Positions 26,346-35,173 of a stretch of 51,597 nt of DNA are shown one piece after another. A program made the position numbers and the translations under genes. The notes beneath the pieces are model-generated. The model saw nothing but the letters and a program-made list of their open reading frames with translations, ran no database searches and was not told where the DNA came from. Position 1 is the stretch's first letter, and the number at the start of each line of letters is the position of its first letter. This stretch comes from Planctomycetota bacterium (lineage in GTDB: Bacteria; Planctomycetota; Planctomycetia; Pirellulales; Pirellulaceae), in the NCBI GenBank assembly GCA_024276655.1, contig JAJRWU010000213.1, forward strand, positions 1-51,597. The letters are read 5' to 3'.

Positions 26346-27467
26346 ATGCGATACCGGCATGTTTGCATTGAATCATTCGGCTACACGTTGCCCGATGAAA
26401 TCATTACGACGGAAGAAATCGAACGCCGATTGGCGCCGGTGTATCGGCGGCTGCGTTTGCCCGAAGGCCGCCTCGAATTGATGACCGGTATTCGCCAGCG
26501 GCGGTTCTTTCCACACGGCGCCAAGCCGAGTGAGCAGAGCGTCGAAAGTGGGCGGTTGGCGTTGGAGGTCGCGGAGCTTGATCGCGCGAAAATCGGCGTC
26601 TTGATTCATGGCTCGGTCTGCCGAGATCACCTGGAGCCGGGAACGGCGTGTTCGGTGCATCATCAGTTGGAACTGCCCGGCGCGTGCGTGGTGTACGATG
26701 TTTCGAACGCCTGCCTGGGCGTGCTCAACGGCGTGTTGCAAATCGCCAATATGATTGAGCTGGGTCAGATCGAAGCGGGATTGGTCGTGGGGACCGAAAC
26801 CGGCCGTTCGCTGGTCGAGAATACCATTGAAACGCTCAACGCCGATGAAAGTTTAACACGCAAGCAAATCAAACAGGCAGTGGCGTCGCTCACGATTGGC
26901 TCCGGCAGCTGCGCCATCTTACTAACGCACGAACGCATTTCCCGCACTAAAAATCATCTCACCGCCGCGGCCGTACGCGCCAATACGGAACATCATGGCC
27001 TCTGCCATAGCCTGGGCGCCGAAACGCCCTCGGCCAACGCCGCCCCGCTCATGCAAACCGATTCCGAACGGCTGATGCGCGAAGGCGTGGCCACCGGCGT
27101 GGAAACGTTCAAGGCGTTTCTAGAGGAGACGTCTTGGTCGCACGATACGCTGCATCGCACGTTTTGTCATCAGGTGGGCGTGGCGCACCGGAGAATGATG
27201 CTCGACTCGCTCGATCTGGACGACCAACGCGATTTCGCCACCGTGGAATTTTTGGGAAACACGGGCTCGGTCGCCCTGCCGACCGCAATGGCGATTGGCT
27301 TGGAAAACGGCGCCGCCGGGCCCGGCGATAACATCGGCATGTTGGGAATCGGTTCGGGGGTGAACTGCATTATGTTGGGCGTCGCGTGGCGTAAAACGTT
27401 GGTCGGCTCCCGCTTGCAGCCGCAGCATCGGCTGGGGCTTGAGCCGGCGTCCGTCGTTTCTTCATAA
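26346..27467 (+). CDS. 3-oxoacyl-ACP synthase III / OleA-like thiolase
   Basis: 373 aa. It is a condensing enzyme of the FabH/OleA group: nucleophile Cys123 in DVSNACLGVLNG, His275 in FCHQVGVAH and Asn305 in FLGNTGSVALP complete the Cys-His-Asn triad. VLIHGSVCRDHLEPGTAC (Glu97), TGIRQRRFF and LGIGSGVNC resemble OleA, which joins two acyl-CoA chains head to head in long-chain olefin synthesis. The oleB, oleC and oleD genes are not in the window, so a FabH-like or other role remains possible. The start at 26346 (MRYRHV) is preferred over an upstream in-frame codon. A Gfo/Idh-like gene follows 14 bp later. Confidence 0.83.
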   Translation: MRYRHVCIESFGYTLPDEIITTEEIERRLAPVYRRLRLPEGRLELMTGIRQRRFFPHGAKPSEQSVESGRLALEVAELDRAKIGVLIHGSVCRDHLEPGTACSVHHQLELPGACVVYDVSNACLGVLNGVLQIANMIELGQIEAGLVVGTETGRSLVENTIETLNADESLTRKQIKQAVASLTIGSGSCAILLTHERISRTKNHLTAAAVRANTEHHGLCHSLGAETPSANAAPLMQTDSERLMREGVATGVETFKAFLEETSWSHDTLHRTFCHQVGVAHRRMMLDSLDLDDQRDFATVEFLGNTGSVALPTAMAIGLENGAAGPGDNIGMLGIGSGVNCIMLGVAWRKTLVGSRLQPQHRLGLEPASVVSS

Positions 27468-27481
27468 AGAAGCAGCAGCCG

Positions 27482-28783
27482 ATGAAATTCGCATTTCTGG
27501 GCGCCGATTCCCAAACGCCGGCCCTGGCCGAACAAATGATCCGAAGCGACGAACACTCGTTGGGCGCCTTTTTTGAAGCGGGTCAACAGCAAGAGCGGCT
27601 GGAAAACATATGCGGATTTTCTCAAAGCCCGCATTGGGAATCGCTCATCGACGACCCCGCCATCGACGCCATCGTGGTTGCAACATTGCCTCCAGACGAC
27701 GCGCATCGGCCAGAGTTGCGTGAAGAACAGTTGCGAAAACTGGCTCGCGGTTCGGCGCCGCTGATGATCGCACATCCGGCCTGCGATGCACTCGCGGCGT
27801 ATGAATTGGAAATGGTCCGCCGCGAATCGGGCGTGTTGCTTGTTCCTTTCGCCCCCGACTGGCGGCGCCCGGCGTTCGAAGCGTGCGCCGAACTTATTCG
27901 CACTCCGCCCGAATGGCTGGGCGACGTCGAACAGATCGTCTGGGAGCGACGCCTCTCCGACCGCTCTCGCAACAGCGTGCTGTCGCACTTTTCGCAAGAC
28001 GCTGCTCTCGTGCAACGCCTGCAAGGCGATATCACCAAAATCAGCGCAACGAGTACGGGGGTCGACAACGAATCGCTCGCGTTGGCGAATGTGAATGTCG
28101 CCCTCACGGGCGACTTTCCCGCCTTGGTGCGCTGGACCGTGCAGCCCGCCGACGCCTCTTCGGCCCAAATCACGCTGTGGGGCGAACACGGGAAAGTTGT
28201 GTTGCACATGCCGGCGGCGCCGCGGCCGTGGCGGCTGGAAATCGATGGCGAAACGTCGCTCCCACGGCAGTGGCCCGAATGGAATGAACCCCGCGACCAA
28301 CTAGAAATGTTCACCGGCGCCGTGGCCGGAAAGCCAATCCCCGCCACATGGCTCGATGCCTGTCGAACGCTCGAACTGAACGACACCTTGCTCCGCAGCC
28401 TGAAACGCGGACGCGCGATGCGCATCGGCAATGAATCGGAAGCCGAAACCGAGATTCGCAACTTCAAGGGGGTGATGGCGGCGGGCGGCTGCGTGCTGGT
28501 GTTGCTGGTGTTGTTGGTGATACTTCTGGGCGCCTTGGCCGATGGCGTGATGTCGGGCTTCCGAACGCAAGACACCTACACCTTCGATACCGATTCAGGT
28601 CGGAACGGCAGCGCCTCCGCCGCCCCGGAGGTCCGCACGTTCGGGCAATCGCTCTGGCGTTTGTGGCTGGTGATTCCTTTCGTGCTTTTTCTGGCGATGC
28701 AGTTATTGCGTTTCGTGATTCGCGAGCCGCGCAAAGAAGAGGCTTCGGCGCCTTCCTCCGCCCGCTCGCCGCCATTGGAATAA
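27482..28783 (+). CDS. Gfo/Idh-like oxidoreductase domain with a C-terminal membrane tail
   Basis: 433 aa. The N-terminal about 120 residues look like a Gfo/Idh/MocA Rossmann domain (MKFAFLGAD, AIDAIVVATLPPDD, LMIAHPACDALAAYE), although the glycine pattern is weak (GADSQT rather than GxGxxG). The middle region (about 150-310) resembles the C-terminal sheet domain of the family (ITLWGEHGKVVLHMP). Residues about 337-358 and 396-414 are membrane helices, followed by a Lys/Glu/Ser-rich end. The membrane tail is unusual for this family. It is cotranscribed with the thiolase gene. The substrate and activity are unknown. Confidence 0.7.
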   Translation: MKFAFLGADSQTPALAEQMIRSDEHSLGAFFEAGQQQERLENICGFSQSPHWESLIDDPAIDAIVVATLPPDDAHRPELREEQLRKLARGSAPLMIAHPACDALAAYELEMVRRESGVLLVPFAPDWRRPAFEACAELIRTPPEWLGDVEQIVWERRLSDRSRNSVLSHFSQDAALVQRLQGDITKISATSTGVDNESLALANVNVALTGDFPALVRWTVQPADASSAQITLWGEHGKVVLHMPAAPRPWRLEIDGETSLPRQWPEWNEPRDQLEMFTGAVAGKPIPATWLDACRTLELNDTLLRSLKRGRAMRIGNESEAETEIRNFKGVMAAGGCVLVLLVLLVILLGALADGVMSGFRTQDTYTFDTDSGRNGSASAAPEVRTFGQSLWRLWLVIPFVLFLAMQLLRFVIREPRKEEASAPSSARSPPLE

Positions 28784-28816
28784 CCGCCGCCTGCACGTAG
28801 ATTTCCTAGGCTTCCT

Positions 28817-29503
28817 TCAGCCAGATGCTTCGGGGAGTAAAACGGAAAGCGCCCTCCACGATTTTGGCGCCGGCGCGACGAACTCCATCGGTTCGCCGCC
28901 CACCGGATGCATGAAGCCGATGGAACGCGCATGCAAGGCGATGCCCGGCTCGAAGGGGCGTCGGGAGCCGTATTTGCGGTCGCCAATGATCGGATGCCCG
29001 CAATGCGCCAGTTGCACGCGAATCTGATGTTTGCGGCCGGTTTCGAGTTTGATCTCCAATAAGCTCTGTTGTATTTTGGCGTCAAGCGTCCGATAGGAAA
29101 GGCGGGCTTCGGAGGCGTCTTTTTGAGCGGCGCTCGCGACATGCACGCGGCGATGGCGTTCATCTTTCCGCAGCCAGTCGATGCAGACACCGCTCTCGGG
29201 CCGCAACCGGCCTTGCACCACGGCCCAATAGGTTTTGTCGACGTCTCGGGCGCGAAACTGCTCGTTCAACCGTTTGGCGGCTTTGGAAGTGCGGGCGATC
29301 AGCAGCACGCCGGTCACGGGGGCGTCGAGTCGGCTCACGATTCCCAAGTAAACATTTCCCGGCTTGTTATATTTTCGCTTGATGTATTTTTTGGCTTCGT
29401 CCAGCAGGGAAGGCTCGCCCGCCGCCACGCCCATGGTGGGCAGGAGCGCGGGTTTCACAACCGCCAACAGGTGGTTATCTTCAAACAGAACTTGCAATCG
29501 CAC
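28817..29503 (-). CDS. RluA-family pseudouridine synthase
   Basis: 228 aa. It isomerises uridine to pseudouridine in rRNA or tRNA. Conserved blocks: LFEDNHLLAVVKPA, the catalytic region GIVSRLDAPVTGVLLIARTSKAA (the Asp of the RLD motif), KTYWAVVQG, LETGRKHQIRVQLAHCGHPIIGD and KYGS. No S4 domain is present, so it is nearer to the short RluA/TruC-like members. The start is the GTG at 29503, preceded by AAGGTAAGGA; the longer in-frame start has no ribosome site. It converges with the Gfo/Idh-like gene. Confidence 0.9.
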   Translation of the reverse strand: MRLQVLFEDNHLLAVVKPALLPTMGVAAGEPSLLDEAKKYIKRKYNKPGNVYLGIVSRLDAPVTGVLLIARTSKAAKRLNEQFRARDVDKTYWAVVQGRLRPESGVCIDWLRKDERHRRVHVASAAQKDASEARLSYRTLDAKIQQSLLEIKLETGRKHQIRVQLAHCGHPIIGDRKYGSRRPFEPGIALHARSIGFMHPVGGEPMEFVAPAPKSWRALSVLLPEASG

Positions 29504-29562
29504 GAATATCCTTACCTTTCCGAATGCTCTTCCCTCTTCGCGCCATCTGGTAAACAATTCCA

Positions 29563-29687
29563 GTAAGCATCGAACGGAAAATTAGTGTCGTAGCCATGCT
29601 CGCCAGAGCGTGGGATGGTTCACCGCCCACCCACCGTCTGGCGACGATGGCTACACAAATGCGACAGTTATTTATCGAGCGGTGCTA
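29563..29687 (-). repeat. 125-bp dispersed repeat, copy A
   Basis: This 125-bp block is the reverse complement of 32213-32337 with about three mismatches. It contains its own palindrome: GTAGCCATGCTCGCCAGAG (29590 onward) and CTGGCGACGATGGCTAC (ending 29654). The two copies are inverted around maf and the coiled-coil gene. Non-coding; function unknown. Confidence 0.85.
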
Positions 29688-29793
29688 AACAATGATTCCC
29701 TCGGTCCGCCAACCGCCATTCTAGTTCGTTGCAGAAAATTGCGCACCCATGCCAGACGCCCGCCAAAGCAAACGTGAACGCCGTCGGTTGCCC

Positions 29794-30378
29794 ATGAAGC
29801 TGATCTTGGCCAGCCAATCGCCGCGAAGAAGGGAATTGCTGGCCCAGGCAGGCTACGAATTTGAGGTGCGTCCACCCGCCGACTCGGCCGAATGCGGTAT
29901 TTGCAGCCGGGAATTGCCTCCTGAGTTAGTGGCTCGCTTGGCGTTTCAAAAAACGAAAGACGTCGCCCGGCGATGCACGAGCGGCGTGGTGCTCGGCGCC
30001 GATACGGTGGCTGAATGCCGGGGCCGCATTCTGGGAAAGCCCGCGACTCTGGAGCACGCCCGCGAAATGCTTGAATTTCTCAACGGCGCCGAACACGCCG
30101 TCTATTCGGGGCTTTGCCTTTGGCGACGCCCCGACGACCACAAAGCGATCGCCGTTGAAGTCACGCGATTAAAAATGGACAACATCTCGCCCCAACAGCG
30201 TGAAGAGTATCTGGCCACCGGCCTGTGGGAAGGCAAGGCCGGCGCTTTCGGCTATCAAGACGGTCTGGGCTGGATCCAAATTATTGAGGGCAGCGCGTCG
30301 AATGTCGTGGGGCTGCCGATGGAGCGGTTGGAAACGATGCTCCAAGAATTCACCGACGAGTCGGAATCCACGCCGTAG
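29794..30378 (+). CDS. maf: Maf-family nucleoside triphosphate pyrophosphatase
   Basis: 194 aa. It hydrolyses non-canonical or modified NTPs to the monophosphate, a house-cleaning role also linked to septum control. Signature: LILASQSPRRRELLAQAG at 3-20, VVLGADTV (Asp70, the catalytic carboxylate), ILGKP, GKAGAFGYQDG and IIEGSASNVVGLP. The start at 29794 (MKLILAS) matches the family; the upstream in-frame ATG adds 15 basic residues. The specificity (dTTP/UTP or m7GTP subfamily) is not assigned. Confidence 0.92.
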   Translation: MKLILASQSPRRRELLAQAGYEFEVRPPADSAECGICSRELPPELVARLAFQKTKDVARRCTSGVVLGADTVAECRGRILGKPATLEHAREMLEFLNGAEHAVYSGLCLWRRPDDHKAIAVEVTRLKMDNISPQQREEYLATGLWEGKAGAFGYQDGLGWIQIIEGSASNVVGLPMERLETMLQEFTDESESTP

Positions 30379-30571
30379 CGTGTCGTTTTTTATGCGCAAA
30401 TGCACGGAGATAGCGTGCGATGGGCCTGGGGCGGTTTGGCGCGAGCCGCACCGCACCGGTGGGTGAAGATCACATTTCTAGTCGATTGAGGTGAAATATG
30501 TGGTGTATTTCACCCAGATTCGATATGATGAAGCCCATACGAAGATCGCCCCCAATCTTGGAGTGTTCGCC

Positions 30572-32068
30572 ATGCAACAAATTCATGATCGAGTTGAAGC
30601 GGTTCGCAGTCGGCAACAGAAGCAGTGGCTTTGGCAAACCGCTTCGATCGGGTTGGTCGCTGGAGGCGCGATCGGTTGCGGCTTGGCTTTATCGCGGATC
30701 ATTGGGGCGCGGATGTTTGGCGTGGATTCGCTTTCGCTGTTCTGGATTGGCGGCGTGATCGTTGCCTGCCCGCTGGCGGGCGTTGCGTTTGGGTTCGCCG
30801 TTCGAACACGTGCGCACAAGGCGGCGGTATCGATCGACCGCGTTTATCGCTTCAAGGATCGGATCGCGACGGCGTTTAACTTCATGCTTCGCTCGGCGGA
30901 TCCCACTCCGTTGGAACAACTTCAAATAGCCGACGCCCAATTGCACGCCGCGACGATCGATCCGGCCCGAGTGGCGCCATTGAAAACGCCTCGGTCGTGG
31001 AGTTGGGGAGTGTTGCTTTCAGTGACCGCATTGGTTGTGGGGGTTTTGTCGGCGCCGCGCGACGAAGCCATCGCGGCTGTCGTGCAAAACGACGTCGTGC
31101 GGAATCAGGCCGACCGCGCCGCCGACGGGCTGGAGGAATTGGAGCAGTTCAACAAGGAAGCCCACGATCCCGAAATCGAAGAAATGTTGAAGGAGTTGTT
31201 CCAGAAGATCGAAGAGTTGAAACTGCCGGGAGTCGCTCCCAAAGAAGCGCTGGCCAAGCTCTCCGAAATGGAGGCGGTGTTACAGACGCAGCAGGAACGC
31301 TTGGCCGACCCCAGCAGCGAAGCGGCCCTTCAGGAAATCGGCGAAGCCCTCTCGTTGGCCGAACCGTTTCAAGCGGCGGGCGAGGCGATGTCGGAAGGCA
31401 AAATGGAGAAGGCGGCGGAGGAGCTTGCCAAGCTCGACATGCCGAAACTCGATCGTCAAACGGAACGCGCCTTGACCGAGAAGCTCCAACAAGCACAACA
31501 AAATTCCTCGCAAGCGGCCCAGAGAAAAATACGCGAAGCAGCCAGCCAAATCGCCGCGGGGCTCTCACAAGGAGATCGCAGCAAATTCAAGGACGGCATG
31601 AAAGGGTTGGCCGGAGAGTGTAAGAAACAGGGCCGCCGCAAGAAGCTTTCCGATCTGCTTCGTAAGCAATGCCGCAGTTTGTCGGAGTGTAAGTCGAAAT
31701 GCGAGAGCGCCTGCAAGAGTACGGCCGACAGCAAGAAAAAAGGCGGCAAGAATTGGGGGCTCGGCCGTAGCGGCAACGAGCCTGGTGATCAGACGCTGAA
31801 ACTCAAGACCGGCCCCGAAATGAAAATTACGGGCGTCGAATCGGCAAGCGGCGACGTCGATATCGAAACCATGGCTTCTCCCGAACAACAACAAGAAGCC
31901 GTTCGGAGATACCGCAAAAAAGTCGATAAATACGAGCAGATCAGTGAGTCGGTGCTTGATTCCGAACCAATTCCCCTAGGCCACCGGGAAACGATCCGCC
32001 GCTATTTCAAGATGATTCGCCCGCAAAACAGCGAAACCGACGAAGTCTTCCGCAAAACGAGTGAGTAA
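30572..32068 (+). CDS. Membrane-anchored coiled-coil protein
   Basis: 498 aa from the ATG at 30572. Three hydrophobic segments (about 22-42, 55-77, 145-161) precede a long Glu/Lys/Gln-rich coiled coil (about 175-360: LEELEQFNKEAHDPEIEEMLKEL and so on), then a Cys/Lys-rich segment (CRSLSECKSKCESACKS) and a charged C-terminus with RRYFKMIRP. Similar proteins accompany moxR/VWA clusters in planctomycetes, and that cluster lies just to the right, but on the opposite strand. I infer an envelope structural or chaperone-linked role. No enzymatic motif is visible. Confidence 0.7.
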   Translation: MQQIHDRVEAVRSRQQKQWLWQTASIGLVAGGAIGCGLALSRIIGARMFGVDSLSLFWIGGVIVACPLAGVAFGFAVRTRAHKAAVSIDRVYRFKDRIATAFNFMLRSADPTPLEQLQIADAQLHAATIDPARVAPLKTPRSWSWGVLLSVTALVVGVLSAPRDEAIAAVVQNDVVRNQADRAADGLEELEQFNKEAHDPEIEEMLKELFQKIEELKLPGVAPKEALAKLSEMEAVLQTQQERLADPSSEAALQEIGEALSLAEPFQAAGEAMSEGKMEKAAEELAKLDMPKLDRQTERALTEKLQQAQQNSSQAAQRKIREAASQIAAGLSQGDRSKFKDGMKGLAGECKKQGRRKKLSDLLRKQCRSLSECKSKCESACKSTADSKKKGGKNWGLGRSGNEPGDQTLKLKTGPEMKITGVESASGDVDIETMASPEQQQEAVRRYRKKVDKYEQISESVLDSEPIPLGHRETIRRYFKMIRPQNSETDEVFRKTSE

Positions 32069-32135
32069 ACATCCGTCGGAAATTATGAACAAGCCGTTGC
32101 GTCGTATATTAGGCAAGCGGCAGGAAATGACTTAG

Positions 32136-32211
32136 AGCTCCTAACATAACCCCTGTTTGGCATTTCACACACGGAGTTTGATGCTGACCTACCAAGTTGT
32201 GTTAGAAGGTA
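32136..32211 (+). mobile_element. 76-bp MITE-like element, copy 2
   Basis: Same length and ends as the copy at 6831-6906, with only a few substitutions. It is flanked by perfect TTAG direct repeats (32132-32135 and 32212-32215). The right-hand TTAG is also the edge of the 125-bp repeat, so it inserted at that edge. Confidence 0.85.
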
Positions 32212-32212
32212 T

Positions 32213-32337
32213 TAGCACCGCTCGATAAATAACTGTCGCATTTGTGTAGCCATCGTCGCCAGACGGTGGGTGAGCGGTGAACCATCCCACGCTCTGGCGA
32301 GCATGGCTACGACACTAATTCTCCGCTCGATGCTTAC
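32213..32337 (+). repeat. 125-bp dispersed repeat, copy B
   Basis: Reverse complement of 29563-29687 with about three mismatches in 125 bp. Contains the same GTAGCCATCGTCGCCAGACG / CTCTGGCGAGCATGGCTAC palindrome. It is inverted relative to copy A. Confidence 0.85.
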
Positions 32338-32540
32338 CCGCACGCAGCGGGAGCCCGTGAGTTTTTTTGGTTTCCGCCTACGCGGGAATGACCGTTTGCT
32401 GATTCACTCGCTTGCGCTTCGTGCTTGTATGAGTTAATACCTTCTAACACAACTCGGTAGGTCGGCATCAAACTCCGTGTTTGAAATGCCAAACAGGCGT
32501 TATGTTAGGAGTTCTAAGCTTTCATCTACCGCTCGCCTTA
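32334..32540. mobile_element. 142-bp element, second copy, interrupted
   Basis: 32334-32437 matches the reverse complement of 8315-8418, and CATCTACCGCTCGCC at 32523-32537 matches the element end at about 8296. Between them lies a 76-bp element. The outer left end of the 142-bp element is missing where the 125-bp repeat abuts it. Confidence 0.7.
32438..32513 (-). mobile_element. 76-bp MITE-like element, copy 3 (inverted)
   Basis: Inverted copy of the 76-bp family. Flanks are TTAA (32434-32437) and CTAA (32514-32517), three of four bases the same. It lies inside the 142-bp element and dates later than it. Confidence 0.8.
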
Positions 32541-32551
32541 AGATCCGTTTT

Positions 32552-35167
32552 TCAGTTGCCGCCCGCCCAAGCAGGTCGCCGCCAATGCAAGCTGAAATCG
32601 ATCCTGCGGAGCGCGACGTCCGCCACGAACAAGAGCAATGCGGCTGTGAGTAAGTAGGGCCAAAGCGGCGTGGGCCGGTTGGCCGTTTTGTGGGGAAGGT
32701 CGAACACGTTTTCCGGGGCGACATCATAACGCCCGCCAGACGTTTCCGCGATCGAGCGCAGCAGCAATTCATTGGGCGGGCGAATGCGCAGTTCGTCGCT
32801 GTAGCCGACCATCAACCCCCGCGATTGCCGATAGAGAACTTGCCCGTTCCGCTCCAAGGCCACCTCCAGATGATACGCGCCGGATTTCGGCGTCTCGAAT
32901 TCCGCCACATACCGGCCCGGCGCCGATTGCTTCAGAACCGAATGCTGCTGGCCGAGTTGCGGACCGATTAACGTCAGGGCGATGTCGGCTTCGTTCAGGA
33001 ACCGGCCAAAGTCGTCGACGGCGTCGACGCTCAGCGAGACTAGCCTACCATGGCGAGCGGTTTGAATTTGCATCCTGCGGGCGTCGCTCTTGCGCATGAT
33101 GTGGCGAATGATTTGCGTCCAAAACTTGCCAAACTCCGGCCATGTCATCCATTCGGCGGCCCAACGGCTCTTAGCATCGCTGGTAAAGGCGGCGCTCATG
33201 CCGAGTCCATATCGCCACCAAGACAACAGCGGGTCGCCTTTTTCGGTGGCTAGAATCACTTCGCTGGTGGGCTTGGGGCGCGTCATCACATAACCCAAGA
33301 GGAACGGCGCCGCCTCGATGTCGATCGACTTGAGGGCATGGGTGGTGCGTATGATTTGCGGAACAAACGGCTGCTCGTCGATGGCCGATTTACTCGCGGT
33401 GATGGTTTCCTTGGCGAAAATTTGCGGGACCTGCGCCGGGTCGGTGGTGAAATAGTAGCGACCTTTTCCCACCCGGGCGATTGCTTCGAGTAGGTCGGTG
33501 TCGGAGCCCTCGCCAACCGCCACCGTCGAGAGGGTCATCTTGGCGGAAACCATCTGCTGCGCCATGCCTTCAAAGTCGCCCGGCGACGATACGCCATCGG
33601 TCAGCAGGATCACATGTTTGAGCTTGGCGCTGGTCGCGAGCAACGCCTCGAACGCCATTTCCATGGCTGGATACATCGTGGTTCCGCCGCCGGCTTCGAT
33701 CCTGCCGATCTCGCCGCTGATTTTTCCCTTGTTGTTCGCCGATTGCATTTCACTAATGACGTACGTATCGCCATCGAAGGCGAGCACCGCCACTTTGTCG
33801 CGCCGGCCGAGCAACTCCGTCGCGCTGCGCGCCGCCGACTTCGCCATTTCTATTTTGTCGCCGCCCATCGAACCTGATTTATCGATCACGAGCACCATGC
33901 CCAGCGAGGGCTTCTCCTGCTCTTTCTCGAAATCGCTGCGCACGGGGAGAATTTCCTCCAGCGTACTTTTGTAGTAGCCGCCCAGCCCAAACGATTGCTC
34001 GCCGCCGAGCATAATCAGCCCGCCGCCAAGGTCCTGCACGTAGGTTCGGGCAATCTCCATCTGCTGCCCGGAGAGAGCCGTCGCGGGCACGTTGGAAAGC
34101 ATCAAGAGCTCGTAGTTTTGAAGGTCGGAGAGGGAATCGGGCATGCCTTGCGGCGGACGAACATCGACCTGCACGCCTTCATCCTCCAAGGCGTACGCCA
34201 GTTCGCGAATCAGGCTGGGATCGCTCTCGATGATCAACACTCGCGGCTTTCCAGCGGCGAAAACGAGGCCGGAATCCATGTTATTGTCGAGCAGCGTGTC
34301 TTGTTTCAAGTGGGAAATTCGCGCACTGAACACGACCAACCGATCGCGTTCGATCGACTGCTGGAAGCGAAAAGAGTTTTCGCCCGTTTTCAATTTACGA
34401 GATTCGCTGATCACTTTATGATCTCCGCGATAAACCTCGACCAGCCCTTCATCTTCATGGTTGGCGTGGACAATCACCTCGACATAAAACGGTTCACCCT
34501 CGCGCACTTCCGCCGGGACGCGAACTTCGGAAACTTGTACTTCCGGATCCGCTCGCGCCGGCAGCGGAACCGTCGAGATCGGAATGCGGCTTCGCGCCGC
34601 AACGACCAACGCATCGCCCGTGGTTTGGTTGCCATCGGTCAGTAAAATGAGCTGCGGCACATAGCCCGGCGGCAAGTAGCCGGAAGCCGCCTTGATCGCC
34701 GAAGCAAGATCGGTTCCGTCTTGAAACTGTTTCAATTGCTTCTTGTCGGCCTGTTCTTTGTCAGTCGCTTCATCCGAAGCAGGCCTCTTGGAAGCATCTT
34801 CCTTGCGCGGTTCGCGCTCTTCTTGAATCGAGAGCGCCCGATGGGCGAAAGGCAGGAACGCGACCTTGTTATCCGACCGGCCTTGCAGCGCATCGTCAAG
34901 GAATTTGTCGGCGAATGCGTTGCCGTTTTCGCCCACGCTCAAGCTTTGATCGATCAGGAAAATCACGAACTGTTGGCCAGTGGCGTGCAGCCAGGTCAGT
35001 CCTGACAACGCCAGCACCAACAACAATACGATCGAAGTGCGAATAATAAGCGAGACGATTCGTTGGCGGCGCGGGAAGTCGGTCAGCGAGCGCACAAAAA
35101 ACCACACCAACACCGGCAACGCCGGTATCAGCAAACACAACAGCCAAGGGCGAATCAATTCAAACAT
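32552..35167 (-). CDS. VWA-domain membrane protein with a glutamine-amidotransferase-like domain
   Basis: 871 aa. Two N-terminal helices (about 7-25 and 38-57) precede a first VWA-like fold with a partial MIDAS (IDQSLS, Asp73-Ser75-Ser77). A class I GATase-like region (about 308-410, PRVLIIESD to GGGLIMLGGEQSFGLGG) lacks a clear catalytic Cys. A full VWA domain follows with MIDAS DKSGS at 429-433, TT in GGGTTMYPA and ILLTDGVSS. A C-terminal helix (about 840-858) closes it. It probably works in the envelope with MoxR. It is the last gene of the moxR-DUF58-BatA operon. The start ATG at 35167 is preceded by AGAAGGT, supplied by the 76-bp element copy 4. Confidence 0.85.
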   Translation of the reverse strand: MFELIRPWLLCLLIPALPVLVWFFVRSLTDFPRRQRIVSLIIRTSIVLLLVLALSGLTWLHATGQQFVIFLIDQSLSVGENGNAFADKFLDDALQGRSDNKVAFLPFAHRALSIQEEREPRKEDASKRPASDEATDKEQADKKQLKQFQDGTDLASAIKAASGYLPPGYVPQLILLTDGNQTTGDALVVAARSRIPISTVPLPARADPEVQVSEVRVPAEVREGEPFYVEVIVHANHEDEGLVEVYRGDHKVISESRKLKTGENSFRFQQSIERDRLVVFSARISHLKQDTLLDNNMDSGLVFAAGKPRVLIIESDPSLIRELAYALEDEGVQVDVRPPQGMPDSLSDLQNYELLMLSNVPATALSGQQMEIARTYVQDLGGGLIMLGGEQSFGLGGYYKSTLEEILPVRSDFEKEQEKPSLGMVLVIDKSGSMGGDKIEMAKSAARSATELLGRRDKVAVLAFDGDTYVISEMQSANNKGKISGEIGRIEAGGGTTMYPAMEMAFEALLATSAKLKHVILLTDGVSSPGDFEGMAQQMVSAKMTLSTVAVGEGSDTDLLEAIARVGKGRYYFTTDPAQVPQIFAKETITASKSAIDEQPFVPQIIRTTHALKSIDIEAAPFLLGYVMTRPKPTSEVILATEKGDPLLSWWRYGLGMSAAFTSDAKSRWAAEWMTWPEFGKFWTQIIRHIMRKSDARRMQIQTARHGRLVSLSVDAVDDFGRFLNEADIALTLIGPQLGQQHSVLKQSAPGRYVAEFETPKSGAYHLEVALERNGQVLYRQSRGLMVGYSDELRIRPPNELLLRSIAETSGGRYDVAPENVFDLPHKTANRPTPLWPYLLTAALLLFVADVALRRIDFSLHWRRPAWAGGN

Positions 35168-35173
35168 TGTTTA

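Larger units (their letters stand above)
32069..32551. other. Intergenic nest of mobile repeats
   Basis: 483 bp between two convergent genes, made almost entirely of four repeat units: a 76-bp element (32136-32211), the 125-bp repeat copy B (32213-32337), part of the 142-bp element (from about 32334) and an inverted 76-bp element (32438-32513) that splits it. No gene is supported. Confidence 0.75.

Noticed and set aside
32130-32540. CRISPR-like array
   Set aside because: The repeats are inverted, of different families, and lack regular spacing and spacers.
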